From NCBI GenBank assembly GCA_016748015.1, contig JAAOMT010000699.1, positions 138,420 to 202,419 of the forward strand: DNA of 64,000 bases. The letters run 5' to 3'. Made by a program: the position numbers and the translations under genes. Shown piece after piece: positions 22,839 to 35,260 of this stretch (within the stretch, counting starts at the first letter, position 1; each line of letters begins with the position of its first letter). Origin of the DNA: Geosiphon pyriformis (taxonomy: Eukaryota > Glomeromycota > Glomeromycetes > Archaeosporales > Geosiphonaceae). Below the pieces are notes generated by a model. It was not told where the DNA came from. It saw only the letters and a program-made list of their open reading frames with translations, and made no database searches.

Positions 22839-23452
22839 TATTTATAAAATTATTTACAATATTTATAAAACTTTATTTAAACAGAAATTTAATATGATAT
22901 TTATTAAAAAAAAAACTTTTAAATATTATTACAGTATTTAAAAAATGATATCATTATTTAAATAAAATGTTATTCAAAGTTACTGTATTTGTAATTATTA
23001 AAACTTGAAATATTTTATTATTATTTAAGTATTTAATAAAAAAAAAGTTTTTTAGTTTTTATTATTTCTAATCACTAGATTTTGTAATTAATTATATATC
23101 TAAAATATAGCAAAAAAACAAACAAATATATTTTCAATTTAACAAAAAACAACAATAATTAAATTATAATATAAATTTCTTAAAAGTTTTTTTTTTATTA
23201 CGCTGTGACAAAGTGTGACGCATTCGTTAACCATGACGCAAAATTACAACTTAATAATAATAATGTGCATAAAATTTTTGTTGTTTTTTCTAATTTTTTG
23301 TTTATTATTTAAAAAAATTTTTTACTTCTAAATGGAGATTAAAATAACCGATCACGATTAGATTTATAAAGATTCGTCTAAATATAATAAATAGTAAAAT
23401 AAAAAAAGTATTAAAAAATAGAATAAACATAAAAATATATTACAAATTTTGT
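22839..23452. other. AT-rich intergenic stretch
   Basis: No gene seen. It is the downstream flank of the kinase gene. Confidence 0.6.
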
Positions 23453-24560
23453 TTATGATAATTTCTTACCATTAGGCAAATAGATTAATTCTTTTAAAAA
23501 AAAGTAAAATTAATATAAATTTTTAATATGATTATTAAATTAAAGAATTAATCAATTATATAAAAATAGATAAACTAACCGTTTGTTTCATCAAATATTT
23601 GCAAACTTAAAACACGACTTGTATAAATTGATCCTGGATGAATTGTTATTGTTGCCGTATCTGTTAAATAATTTGTTGTAACGTCGTTCTTCAGCATTTC
23701 TTTTATATAATTGTCTGATTCTAAAAACTGTGCTATTTCAGGACTTTGAGTTTTAGACTTTTCTGTATACATCATGTGCATCTGCCGAAGGTTCCCCAAC
23801 TTCTCCTTAACTTCTTCGGCAGTAGGACGATTCTCTGGATTAACATCCCAACACTTTTCAATGAGTTCAGCAATACAAGGTGGAATAAGTGGGGTAGTAA
23901 TTTCAGGTCTAATACCCTTAGAAATAATATTAAATATGAGAGTATTATCATGAGAACGGTCATGAAAAGGAGGCCTTCCTGTTGCTAATTCCCATAATAG
24001 CATGGAAAAACTATAAATATCACCAGCCGAAGTAAACTTTTGTCCTTTTAAAACTTCTGGTGGAATGTATGGAATCACTCCAAATATTTCTTTCTTCTCC
24101 TCTGTTGTTGCTCCATTGTTTATTGGTTGACATAATCCGAGGTCTCCAATTTGTACCAATTGTTGATCAAGTTGTAGTATATTACCCGAGTGTAGATCAC
24201 GATGAACCAGACCACAAGAATGAATATTAGCAAGTGCAATAGCTATATGCCACGCGATAAATAATTTATGAGACCAATTCGTAGAATGAAAATTTGTTGA
24301 TAAATATCTTCGCATATCTCCATGTTTGGCAAACTCCATCACAATTCCATACTCGAGTGTTTCAGCGCTTTGTGTAATCCCATACATTGAAGAGATGTAA
24401 TCTAGTTTCTCACCCATAATTGCGATAGATCTTTGAATATTTAACTATCAACAAAGTAAAAAATAAAAAATCAAGTCAATAAATAATAGATAAATATGAA
24501 TTAAATATAAATATAAATATAAATATAAATATAAATAATAATAAAAATAATAAAAATAAA

Positions 24561-24606
<46 letters not shown>

Positions 24607-25069
24607 GTTTTTTTTTTACCTCTTGAAACACTTCTTCACTGTTCGTTTTTATAATTTTTATTGCTACTTCCATCCCTACTCCCCATCTTTCATATTCCAT
24701 TAAACCATGATGTTTTATACTATATTCATCAATTAATCCATCAGTGATAGTTGCTTTATAAATTACACCAAACCCTCCTCTAGCAATTTCCTCGATATTC
24801 GACAAACTCTCCCATGGAATCCAAGAATAATAATTTAATCTATCATTATCTTTTTTACTATTATTAGATGGAATATAGATCGGATTCTTAATTATTTCAT
24901 CGACTAGTTTATTACCGCTCGACAAGTTCTTATAAAGTTTTTCAAAAAAAATAAAATGGCATGCACTACACTCATTAGCCCTCTTGTATTTAATGCTATA
25001 TTGACACGGTTTACATTCGTTGCAATCATGAGCATATGGACGTATAATTTTAATTTCTTTGTTTTCCAT
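23453..25069 (-). CDS. TKL-type protein kinase, three exons, 450 residues
   Basis: Exons are 25069-24620, 24444-23580 and 23490-23453 (phases 0 and 1). All boundaries are GT-AG and the frame stays open through the last 12-residue exon. The N-terminus has a Cys-rich, zinc-ribbon-like part (Cys 16, 19, 22, 34, 37). The kinase domain shows a glycine loop RGGFGVIYKA (about 97-106), VAIK with the ATP-binding Lys 138, HRDLHSGN (231-238), DLG at 251-253 in place of DFG, and IPPEV near 280. Catalytic Lys, Asp, Asn and Asp are all present, so it should be active. This architecture is typical of the large kinase families of Glomeromycotina. The start at 25069 was chosen over an upstream ATG at 25120 because the latter adds only hydrophobic residues. 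Substrates cannot be read from sequence. Confidence 0.88.
24445..24619 (-). repeat. Intron 1 of the kinase gene with (AAT)n microsatellite
   Basis: 175-base GT-AG intron filled by a long AAT run (about 24560-24604) and an ATAAAT array (about 24495-24537). Confidence 0.8.
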
Positions 25070-26730
25070 GAAATGGATAAATGAGGATAAAAGATAAAGG
25101 ATAAAGGATAAAATGGACAATAGGTTATTATTCGAAAAGGGGTTTTTTTTTTGGAATTTGTTATTTATATTGTTTCTCTATGCTCAAATAATTTAACCAA
25201 TCAATTAAGAGAATCATTTACCCCTTCATAAAAAACTATTATGTGCTAAACAGGTTTATGTGGCTACAAAAAGAAAGACGCCAAACAAGTTTCTCAGTAG
25301 ACAACAAACAACAACAACAACAACAACAACAACCCAATTTAGGCTTCGTGTGAAGCATAAAAAATATCGTATGATTTTAATTATGAACCCATAACCTGTT
25401 TTTGAAATGTTAGGCTAACTTAAAAAATCATAAAAATCATAAATTTTATTTATATATTGAGACTTTAAATGAATATCAATTTAGGAATCAAAGATATTTA
25501 AAATCTAAACGTAATGAAAACGTAATGAAAACGTAAAGCAAATCTTATCCATTTTATAACATTTCATTAAAAAATATTATAATATAAAAAAACCATATAA
25601 GACTTATTTTAGCATTAAAATATATTAAGTATAATAATATAAAAGATTCTAATTATATTTTTAATTATAATACAAACATAAGTAAAAGAATTTATATAAT
25701 CAAATTATGTTTAAAAACAATTAATATTTTGAATTAATAATAAAACAATTAAATTAAACATAGATTATAATTTTTTGTAATAATTAACAATATTATTTGA
25801 ATAAAAAATTAATAAATAACAATAATACCAATTAAATATTAATAATATAAATAAATTTAATAATTTTAAAATATTATAAAATACTATAAAATATACATAT
25901 ATAATTAATCTCAATTAATAAAAAAAAGTTATAAAAACTGTTTTTATTTCTAAGTTAAATTTATTTATTAATTAATACTTAAATTAATAATTTTTAATTA
26001 TAGTTATTAATAAAATATTTCTTTTTTGTTTTCTTTTTTGTTTTGATTTTTAATATTAATTTATTGAAACAAAAATAATACTAAAATTAATATTATAATT
26101 AATGTAAAAAATATAAATATTTATAAGCACTTTTTACATATAACCAATTATTTTTATTATTTTAAGAGTAATTTTTTTTTAATAAAATAGCATTAAATAA
26201 TTTTTTATAATGAAAATATTAATAATATTTTTTGTTTATTAATATTTTTTTTTATAAAAAAACCAATATTGTTTTTGTTTAACTTCATTTTTTCAATGTT
26301 TAAAAATATATATATATACAATTAGAATATACTACTAATTGTTTTATTATTTTTAAGTAATTATACATGTAATAAAAAAATTAAATGTCAAAAAATAATA
26401 AATAAGAAATTTTTTAGAAAAACAATAAAATTCAACATATAAATATTATTTTGGTGTTATACAAGTTTATAATAATTTTTATTTACTTTATATATTTTAA
26501 AAATTTCAATCAATTTTGACAATGTTTGAAAATTTCAGCAAATTTTTTCAAGGTTTTTTTAAGCTATTTAAGTTACAACTGGTAACAGTATGCATGAATT
26601 AATTAAAAATATTCAAAATCATGTCCAAAACAAAGAAATAATTAGAAATATTTTGTTATCAAAACTGATACACATGCATTTCATAAAATGAATCCCTTTT
26701 TTGTCGAATGTCAGGTTAAGCAAACTACAA
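25070..26730. other. Intergenic; (CAA)n microsatellite near 25305-25333
   Basis: AT-rich sequence between the kinase and the P450. It holds the promoter side of the kinase and a CAA repeat. No other gene seen. Confidence 0.6.
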
Positions 26731-28618
26731 CTAAAATCTAAATCTTGCATCGAAAACAAATATTTTTACTTTCAATTCCGAAAGCACATCAAACCCTTCT
26801 CTGGGCTTGAAAATCAATTTATAATCTAAAGGTTTACAATCAAAATCATTTCCGCATACTGTATCGATATCAAGGTCGATAGGCTTTCCAGTTATGGGAT
26901 CTTTTTCTATTTGAAGGGTGAACATTGACATAGTATAATTAGCAAAAGTAAATAAGTTATGATAGGCTAAGTCCATTCCAGCACAGGATCGACGACCGTG
27001 TCCAAAGATCTAAAAATAATACAACGTATGGGTAAAGGAATTAGAAACTTGCCCAATTCTCATGATACTCTTCTGAATTTTTCAAATGCTCCTTCTCATC
27101 TAAAAACCTTTCCGGACAGAAATTCTCAGGATTTTCATATAACAATGGTTCCATATTGATGGAAAAGGTGCTAATAAGAATAGTAGATTTTGTCGGGATA
27201 TGGTATCCACGATATATATCTTCTTCGGTATTACCATGAGGTACGAGGAATCGTATCGAAGACCTAAAATAATTTTAAATTAGAAACAGATAGTAATCAC
27301 AAATAGAAAAATCGAATTACAAACCTGAAACGTAAACTTTCTTTTATAGCTGCTTATGATCCATGTTATAAAACTTTCCTTTGCTAACCACTAAATCTAA
27401 TTCATCTTGAATCTTTTTTTGTACTCTTGGGAACTTTGCTAAAAGTGCATATAGCCATATCAAACTGCTAACAGTAGTTCTAATGCCGCCAACCATCATG
27501 TCGATACAAATAGTCATGAGGTCATATCGATCAAGAATATAATTTCCATCTTGATCTTTCTCAAATTGATGTGTCGTTGAGTCGGCAATAAAGTTAAGAT
27601 CAACTTTAACGAATTTCATAACGTTGGCAATCAAACAGTTCTCACTATCCTCTCCATGAACAAGTAATCTTTTTTTGACTCGGCTTATAAGTTTCTGACT
27701 GATTTATTCAAGTTCAGCGTGAATATTGGTTGCTTCGGCTGCTAAGAATTTTCTTAATCCAAAATATTGGAGCCAGGGAAAAACATTTAATAGACTTCCT
27801 TTGATATTAACAAACTTGAAAATTGTATCCATGAGGAGAGTATATATCCTTATATTATCTGAATCCAAAGCTGTCCGACCAAAGATAATAGTAGTTAATA
27901 TCTTTGTAAATGCAGTTCGAATATTAGGCACAGGATTAACAGCTATAACGCCCTGAGAGTTCAAATATTGATGTAAAAGGAATTTTTTTGTTTCTTCAGA
28001 AATTATTGGGGAATAGACCGTATTAATAACGTTTTGCCTTAGTTCTTGAACCTCGATTGAACGAATGGTTATCCACCAATTATTATTCTTTAGAAAATTT
28101 ATGCAAGTTTTATCCATATTATTTTTTCATACTTGGGAAATTTAGCTAATGATTAAATTATTGTGTAAATTTATCGTTACCGGTGCATGCGCCACATTTT
28201 TGTTCTTTTTCAAAATCACCTCAGTTAAAAGGCCAAACCCCTGAATCGAATATTAAAATTATATAATTTTTGAATTATAAACTTTAAATTTTAAATTCAC
28301 AGGCCTGCTCGAATAATTCGCTCCTCTGTTAACAAGAAGATCTTTAGCAATTTCGTGGTCAGTAACCACAATCTATGGGAGTGCTCCAATATGAACTTTG
28401 AATAGTGGGTCATATTTTTTCGACATTTTCGATATATTAGGTTGCATTACTGTCCCAAGCTGATTTATATTACCGATTATAGGTAATGGAGTTGGGCCTG
28501 GGATTTCCAAAGTTCCCTTTGATCTTTGTTGGAAAACTTTTTTTTGAAAGAGATTCCATAACCAAAAAATAGATAATAAGAGAACAGATAATAAGAGAGT
28601 ATTAATAAGAGTAGACAT
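26731..28618 (-). pseudogene. Cytochrome P450, broken
   Basis: The N-terminus has a membrane anchor (STLINTLLLSVLLLSIFWLW) and a proline hinge (IPGPTPLPIIGN). The I-helix region reads GGIRTTVSS (Arg where Glu or Asp is usual), the K-helix ESLRFR (ExxR) ends at 27325, and the PERF motif (NFCPERFLD) lies near 27110. The haem loop FGHGRRSCAG with the ligand Cys is in the last exon (27009-26731). Defects: an in-frame TAG at 28373-28375 (Trp expected), a frame change near 27705 and another near 27350. Exon 27263-27053 joins the last exon in frame only if a GC-AG intron (27052-27010) is used. Monooxygenase families of this kind act on lipids or secondary metabolites; this copy is probably inactive. 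Confidence 0.8.
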
Positions 28619-31524
28619 ATTAAGGGTTACTAAGATTTAGTTTTGAAGGGTAAAATTTGCATCTCGAAAACGGTATTTGTATTATTTTATAAACTAATTG
28701 AATTAAAAATCTAGAGTAAATAAACTAGCAAGGTGTCTTTTAAGTTTTTAATTTTGAAAAGATAAAGTAAAACTAACCGTTATCAATTGATACGGTACAC
28801 AAAATTTAAAATAAAAGGTTTTACAACATTTTTGCTTCTGGATAGTTTCTGACCAAGAAATTTCTTAAAATCGAAACAGATCAAATAAATAGCCATTTAG
28901 TTAGCTATTTTTAACAACGCTTAAAAATTAAAAATCTGGAAATAAATATGAACTCCTCTAATTTCAAACCAAATTTTGATTTTTTTACTCACTTTCATTA
29001 TTATATTTATAATAATATGTTAATTTTATATATTTTCAAAGTCTGTTATCAAAAAAGTAGCAAAATTCAAATAATAGTTTTCAATTAAGTCTCAATAAAA
29101 GAATATTTGAATTTAAAACATTTTACAATATATTCTTATTATTTGTTAATTTCTTTTTGAAAGATAAAAAAAAGCTTTTTTCAAAACATATATTTTTTTG
29201 ATCTATTTAAAGTTGTAATATGTTAGTTATCTAGTTGTATAAAGTGTTATTTAAAAGTTGGAAATATAAATTAGATTTAGAATTTAATAAAAATCTTTTT
29301 TAATTGTAATTATTCTTCTAATTTTTTTTTGTAAAAGTCTATTAATAAAATGAATTAATAAATGCTTTATTTATTTCAAAGTAAATTATAAACTAATTGT
29401 TTTAACCCAAATGTATATAAATAAAAACTTGATTTTTGTCTGAAATTTTCAACAATAGGTTTAAATAGTTTAAAAAATATTTATTTTACCCAAGTACAAA
29501 ATATATTATATAATGTATAAAAAACATTTTAATTTGTTTTTTGTCAAAAACTTTTATATATTAATGGTACATAATTTTTAACTTTGTGTTTTAAAAATAC
29601 AGTTGTTTTAAAACAAATCTTAAAATTAATGCTGCTTATTTTAAAATTTTGTTTTGATATGAAATAAACTTTCTTTAAATGCATATTGTTTAATATGTAA
29701 TCAACTTTCTTTAAATGTATATTGTTTAATATGTAATCAACTTTCTTTAAATGCATATTGTTTGAACTGATCTTCAATTATAGATTTTAAGTGGTTTTTG
29801 TATTTTAAAAACCACTTGATAAAATTACTTTGAATAATTTTTGCATTTGCCTTATTAATAGATCCGAAATATTTCCATTATTTTGTCTTTCTTTAAAAAT
29901 GCTGATGTAAAAATTATTATTATATTTATTTTTGTTAAACTAAATTAGTTATCTTGAATTATTTACCATCTAATCTTAATGTTTTGTGTTTAAAAAAAAT
30001 TAATATTTTTAGCATTTTTGCAAAAATATATGTATTATACACTTTCTGCTAATAAGTTGATTCTTATATAAATTTGAGATTAGGTTTTTTTTGACTCTAA
30101 TTAAACACATGACATTGTATTCATAATAATCTTAGTAAATTTAAAATAACTTAATTTTGGTTTATTATTCAAACTCTTGTTTTTTTGTTTATATATTTGC
30201 TAAAAAAAACCTATATTTACTTGTTTTGATATTTTTCCATTTCAAACTTTTTTGCAATACTATACATATTAATAACCGCTTTTTATTCAGATAAAAAATT
30301 TAAACCATTTATCTTAATCTGGTCATTTTTAAATTATTTCTGATTGTTCATGATTACTCAAAAAATTCAAATCTTTTCTTAATTATAAGCTTTGTGAATT
30401 TACTATTTGGTTTAAAAATTAGTTAAGATTACCGTAAAATTCAAAAATAAGTGACTTCCTATATTATCAATTTTAGACCAAATTTTGAGAAAGATTGTAT
30501 ATTTTTGGGTATTTACATTATATTGTTTTTTTTTGAATATATAAAATTATTGCATACCAACCTATTTTGTTCCTGCCAAATATTTAAAAAATTTTGTTAT
30601 ATTTCGATTTCCAATTCATTATTATATCTTTATTATAATAAAATCAAAAGAATATCTCTACTAATTATTTGAATTTTGGTAATTATATTACTTTATATAT
30701 ATATATATATATCAAACAGATATTAAAAACCTGCATAAAAATTAAGCTTTTTGAAATTTCCAAAAAGAAACTATAATTTATATTTAAATAGTTTTTTACT
30801 AATAACAGGCTTTAAAAAATATATAAAAATTATAAATATAATGATGAGACTGTATAACAATTACTAATGTTTTTCTTTTAGATTTGAAAAAAATTACAAA
30901 AAGTTATCAATAATCAAATCTGCTCAATAGCTATTTTTACACCTTTTGTCTTATAAATAGTATTTAAGATTGAAATAGTTGTAGGTAAATTTTTTTCATA
31001 ATCCAAGTTTTTCAAATACTTGAAAACAGTTAAGTTAAATTAATCATTTTAATATCTTTATTTAATAGTTTCATTGTAATTATTTTTAAAGAAATTTTTG
31101 TCCCAATTTCCCTTGAATAATCCAATCTAATCTTATTATCTGGTTTCTAATATTGAATTTAAACAGTTTATAATCAACCATTTTTTTGTGAAGTTCTTTG
31201 TAACTATGTATGATATCACTTCACAAATCTAAAGCATATGAAGATGAGTTTTATTACTATGAATGAATATTTTTGATATTTTTTGCGAAGCGAAAGGAAA
31301 ACAGAGCAAAGATATTTTTCGTTAGATTGTTTAGTTAGAATTTGCCAAGTCTCACAAATCTGTTCACGCATATATTTTAGGATAAGTTTTTTCTTAACAT
31401 ACTGTTAGTCATTTTAAATTGCTATATTTAAGCGAATTATAATATTTTAGCAAAGATAAAATTTTTTAAATCGCCAAAAAATTTCTGTTCAAGTAACCCT
31501 TTTAATATATATAAATTGTTATAT
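28619..31524. other. Intergenic AT-rich stretch
   Basis: No gene seen in 2.9 kb. It includes a 36-bp tandem repeat (29660-29765, separate entry) and a (TA)n run near 30694-30711. Confidence 0.6.
29660..29765 (+). repeat. Three copies of a 36-bp tandem repeat
   Basis: The unit begins AATCAACTTTCTTTAAATGC and continues ATATTGTTTAATATGT. The three copies differ by a few bases. The repeat creates a spurious minus-strand ORF. Confidence 0.8.
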
Positions 31525-32890
31525 TCAATTATTAGCTTTATTGTATTTTCTCAATATATCTTCAGGACTTTTAAACCCTTCAAATAATTCGCAATTACCC
31601 ATTTCAACTTCACAGTAAGGTCCATTATGAAAAAATTGATCTAGGAAAATCACATGTGTTTGATGATTCAATCCATATTTCAATACCAAAATGTTTCCAT
31701 CCCATTGAAGCCATTGGAAAGTGTGGAACATGATCGTTTCCATGAGTGATGCGGTAATGATAGATTAATTTATTCAGCGTTAAGCTAAATTCCTTATTCG
31801 CAACTCTCGGAGCTCCAAAAGTAACTATGCACTGACTAAGTGTGAGGAAATTGATTTCAGGCCAAAGTTTCTTTTTTACGATTAATTATTTTTCAATTGA
31901 CCACTGAAAAGCAGCAATTGAAGCTTATGCTATTATATTGAAAACACAATTTATAGTATTAGAAGCTAAAATAGAATTTGAAATTCCTTTTTGATTACTA
32001 AAAATATAAAAATATTTAGATAGCAAACCTCCACCAAGACTATGCCCAGAAAACACAATTTCATCAATTCTTAGTTTTGAAGGGTGATTAAAGAGGTCTC
32101 GAATCATTGTTTTTAACTGAGGAATATCAGTTTTACTTCTTTTAATAATTGTGAGTCAACACGTTCGGTCGCCCCAATTGAATACCGTATCTCTTCAAAT
32201 CGTGGCTTGACTAATATTGGGTTTCTGGAACTCTATTCTTGCTTTGTTAATTTTTTTTGTATAAAAGAGAAATTGCTTATGTTATTTCAAATGATTATAT
32301 TTTCTTTTTTGGTAAAAACAAAACAGTATAACAAAGATGAAAGTTAAATATAATTACTGGTCCGACGAATATTATTACTAACGCAGCAAACTTGTTTTCG
32401 GAGAGGTCGCCCATTTTGTAGAGATGCGTATGCATTAAAACATTTCCTTTTTAGAAAATAGTCTTAACATTAAAATATTTGACTGTATAATAAAAATACC
32501 TTTTATCTGCGAACTAGGTACGTTTAAACGAATTTTATTTAAGCTAAAGCAATCAACAAGATTTATCATGGACATAATATGCTGGAGCATTGGATAAATT
32601 TCAGTTTTAAATGCGTATGGCACTTTATTTTCTGATTGTGAAAGTCTTATAATTTGATTGTTTAGAGGAACCTTAGTAAGATTCATCCACTTTATTATGG
32701 TGAGAGAAGTTTGGTTTATATCTAATTTTTGGGAAAATTGAATATTTTGGATCCATTTTAAAATTGTCAAATTCTTTTGAATTCCGTGCATCCAAAGATA
32801 AAATATCAAGAGTATCATAGTTTTTATTATAATTTTAGATATGTTTTGAAGATGGAGTTTAGATGAATTTCGATTTAAAAGAAAATTCAT
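31525..32890 (-). pseudogene. Class 3 lipase, broken, with serine motif GHSLGG
   Basis: Fragments in different frames add up to a fungal class 3 lipase. The N-terminal part (32890-32435) has a hydrophobic segment (ISKIIIKTMILLIFYLW). Next come the nucleophile elbow EIVFSGHSLGGG (about 32035-32065) and VTFGAPRVANKEF (about 31800-31840). ITHGNDHVPHFP with the catalytic Asp and a GWKHFGIEIWI with the His lie at about 31690-31760, and there is a Cys-bearing tail (FHNGPYCEVEMGNC). Several stops and at least two frame changes separate these parts. It is the only member of the local lipase group that retains the catalytic serine. Confidence 0.75.
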
Positions 32891-34423
32891 TATGGCAAAA
32901 TTTTAAAGGATGAAAGCTCTTTAAGAGTAAGAATATAAGTAATACCGTTTATGTGTTTATTTTCTATAAATGTTTAATGGAACAAAATTCTGATATATTA
33001 TAAAGAATCCACTTAAATTTCATTAATTGAAACAAAATAATTCGATCAAAATTCCCATCTCAAATCAAAATAAATAAGTTTAGTCGTTTTGCATTAATCT
33101 AATTATTATAATAAAAAACAAAATCTTTTTCTGTGAAACAAAATAAATTTACAAATAAAATATTAATATTTAAAAATTTTCATATATAACAAATAAAAAG
33201 TTTCAAAATAATTTTATTAGAACTTTAAATAACAGTTTTTTGAAACCCATTTTAAAAATAATGTTTGATTGAATTATTGTCTTTTCACAAAAGTTAATAA
33301 AAGTTATCCGTATAATATGTTACTTTCTATCATTTTATTATATAAAATAATAAAGAACAATAAAAAAAAAATTTTTAAAATTAATATTCATAATTGCCTG
33401 TGTAAATTGGATGACCTATGTAAATTAAAAATATATTCTAAAATCAATAATCAAGAAACCTGTTTATTTTGCCTCTTCTAAATTATATAAATAAATTTCA
33501 AAATATTCAAATTTCAATAAAAAATTTTTTTTTAATAATATTATTTAAACAGAAAATTTTTCTTGAGTCAATAAATTTTTCAAAATATATTAAAAAAATT
33601 AATATTTAAACTAAGCTTTTAAAAAAAGCTGAAAATCATTATTTTTTATATAAATTATAATAAATGAAACTCATTCGCTACAATTTTCATCTTTTTAGAT
33701 TTACCAAATTAGAAATGTGTTCAAGATTTTCTCATGTAAAAAAATTCATTCGATACATATTAGTGATGAAAATTTCGGGTTCATACTTAAATTGGCTTTT
33801 GCTTTAGCCCAGTTATATTAACCACATGAATATCATTTATATAATAAACAGAATTCTAAATCTACATACAATATCCAAAAAAGTAAATAATTTAACTTTC
33901 CATGTAGAAATATTTCAAACAAATTTTACTTGGCATTTCAAAATTCTGTAAACTTAGCAACACAACAGAATTAAATATTCAAGGCAGTGATAGTAGTATG
34001 TGAATAGAACAAAATATATTAAAGATTTTATATTCCCAAGGAAAAATGATCTTTTTTCTTCAAATTGCTAAAGTATTGATCAAGTACAAAAATTCATTCG
34101 TAAAATTTCCATATTGAGTGCATTTTCAATTTAGCTTTCCAACATCATATAATGTAAATCAAGTTTAAGATCAGTGAGAAGGTTGAAAATTAATCTTTAG
34201 AGAATATTATTGATATCAACTTAAACGATTTGATAAATTTGATTAAATTTTTGTGAAATTGACGATGCTATTACGTACTTACCGTGAAATCCAAAGAAAT
34301 CTCGATCGATTTTTCAAAATTTGGAAATACTTTTGTTGGTGACTCTTGCTTTCTCTAAATTTTTTGTTTCTCGCAGCCCATTTTCTCTCGTGTAGGTCTC
34401 TAAACCTTAATTTTACCGAACAG
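32891..34423. other. Intergenic
   Basis: Upstream flank of two divergently oriented genes. No gene seen. A possible 5' UTR intron acceptor (TTTCTCGCAG) lies at about 34367-34376. Confidence 0.55.
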
Positions 34424-35186
34424 ATGGCTCAAAATGTTTCGACAGAGAAAGCCTCAAATTCACCAACCAAATATAAATCTCTACCATACACAATAAAACC
34501 TAATCGACCAAATGCCAATAAAAATTTGGTTTATCACAGCAACCAATCAGCTACTACAAGCTGTGACATTATTCAAACAAACGAAAGCAGAAATTCAATC
34601 TCTTCGGCCTACCAATCCCCTGGTCTTGTAACCTATCGACCAAAGAATAAAATCTCACCAAAATTCAGGGTCATAAAACCAATAAATCGTCCAAGAGCTC
34701 AAACAATTCGACCAGTACCATACCAGAATTTTGGCCAGTTGAATCGTCCATATTTAATTCAATTTCAACCACCATTTAAGCCATCATCAACTCCCCAATT
34801 AGGGAACTTCCAGAGTTCACGAAATTTTCGGCCTAAAGTTTGGTTGGAGAAAACCAATGGGAATTCTATAAATCAAATTCCACGAAACTCTTCAAATTTA
34901 TGTTCTCCACGCAAAAGACCTCTTAATTGTGAAGATGTTGATCAATCTTTAATAGTAGTTGATTTTGAGGAAACCAATTCCAAAAGATTTTTTTCTAGAC
35001 CTCAAATAATTTTGCAAAGGCCAAAGTCATCTTATTCTCCGGATCGATTTATGAAAAGTGTCAACCACGAATCCGAATTTTCGAGTTATATCAACTCTTT
35101 CGATGATATCCGGAAAGCTTGTGATTCACAAGAACAACCACCTTCCGTAGTAGACAAAGAAGATGTTGTATCTCTCGGTGGTGATT

Positions 35187-35260
<74 letters not shown>

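Noticed and set aside
29544-29777. 77-codon ORF with a three-fold protein repeat
   Set aside because: Created by a 36-bp tandem repeat in AT-rich intergenic DNA; no start context or homology.
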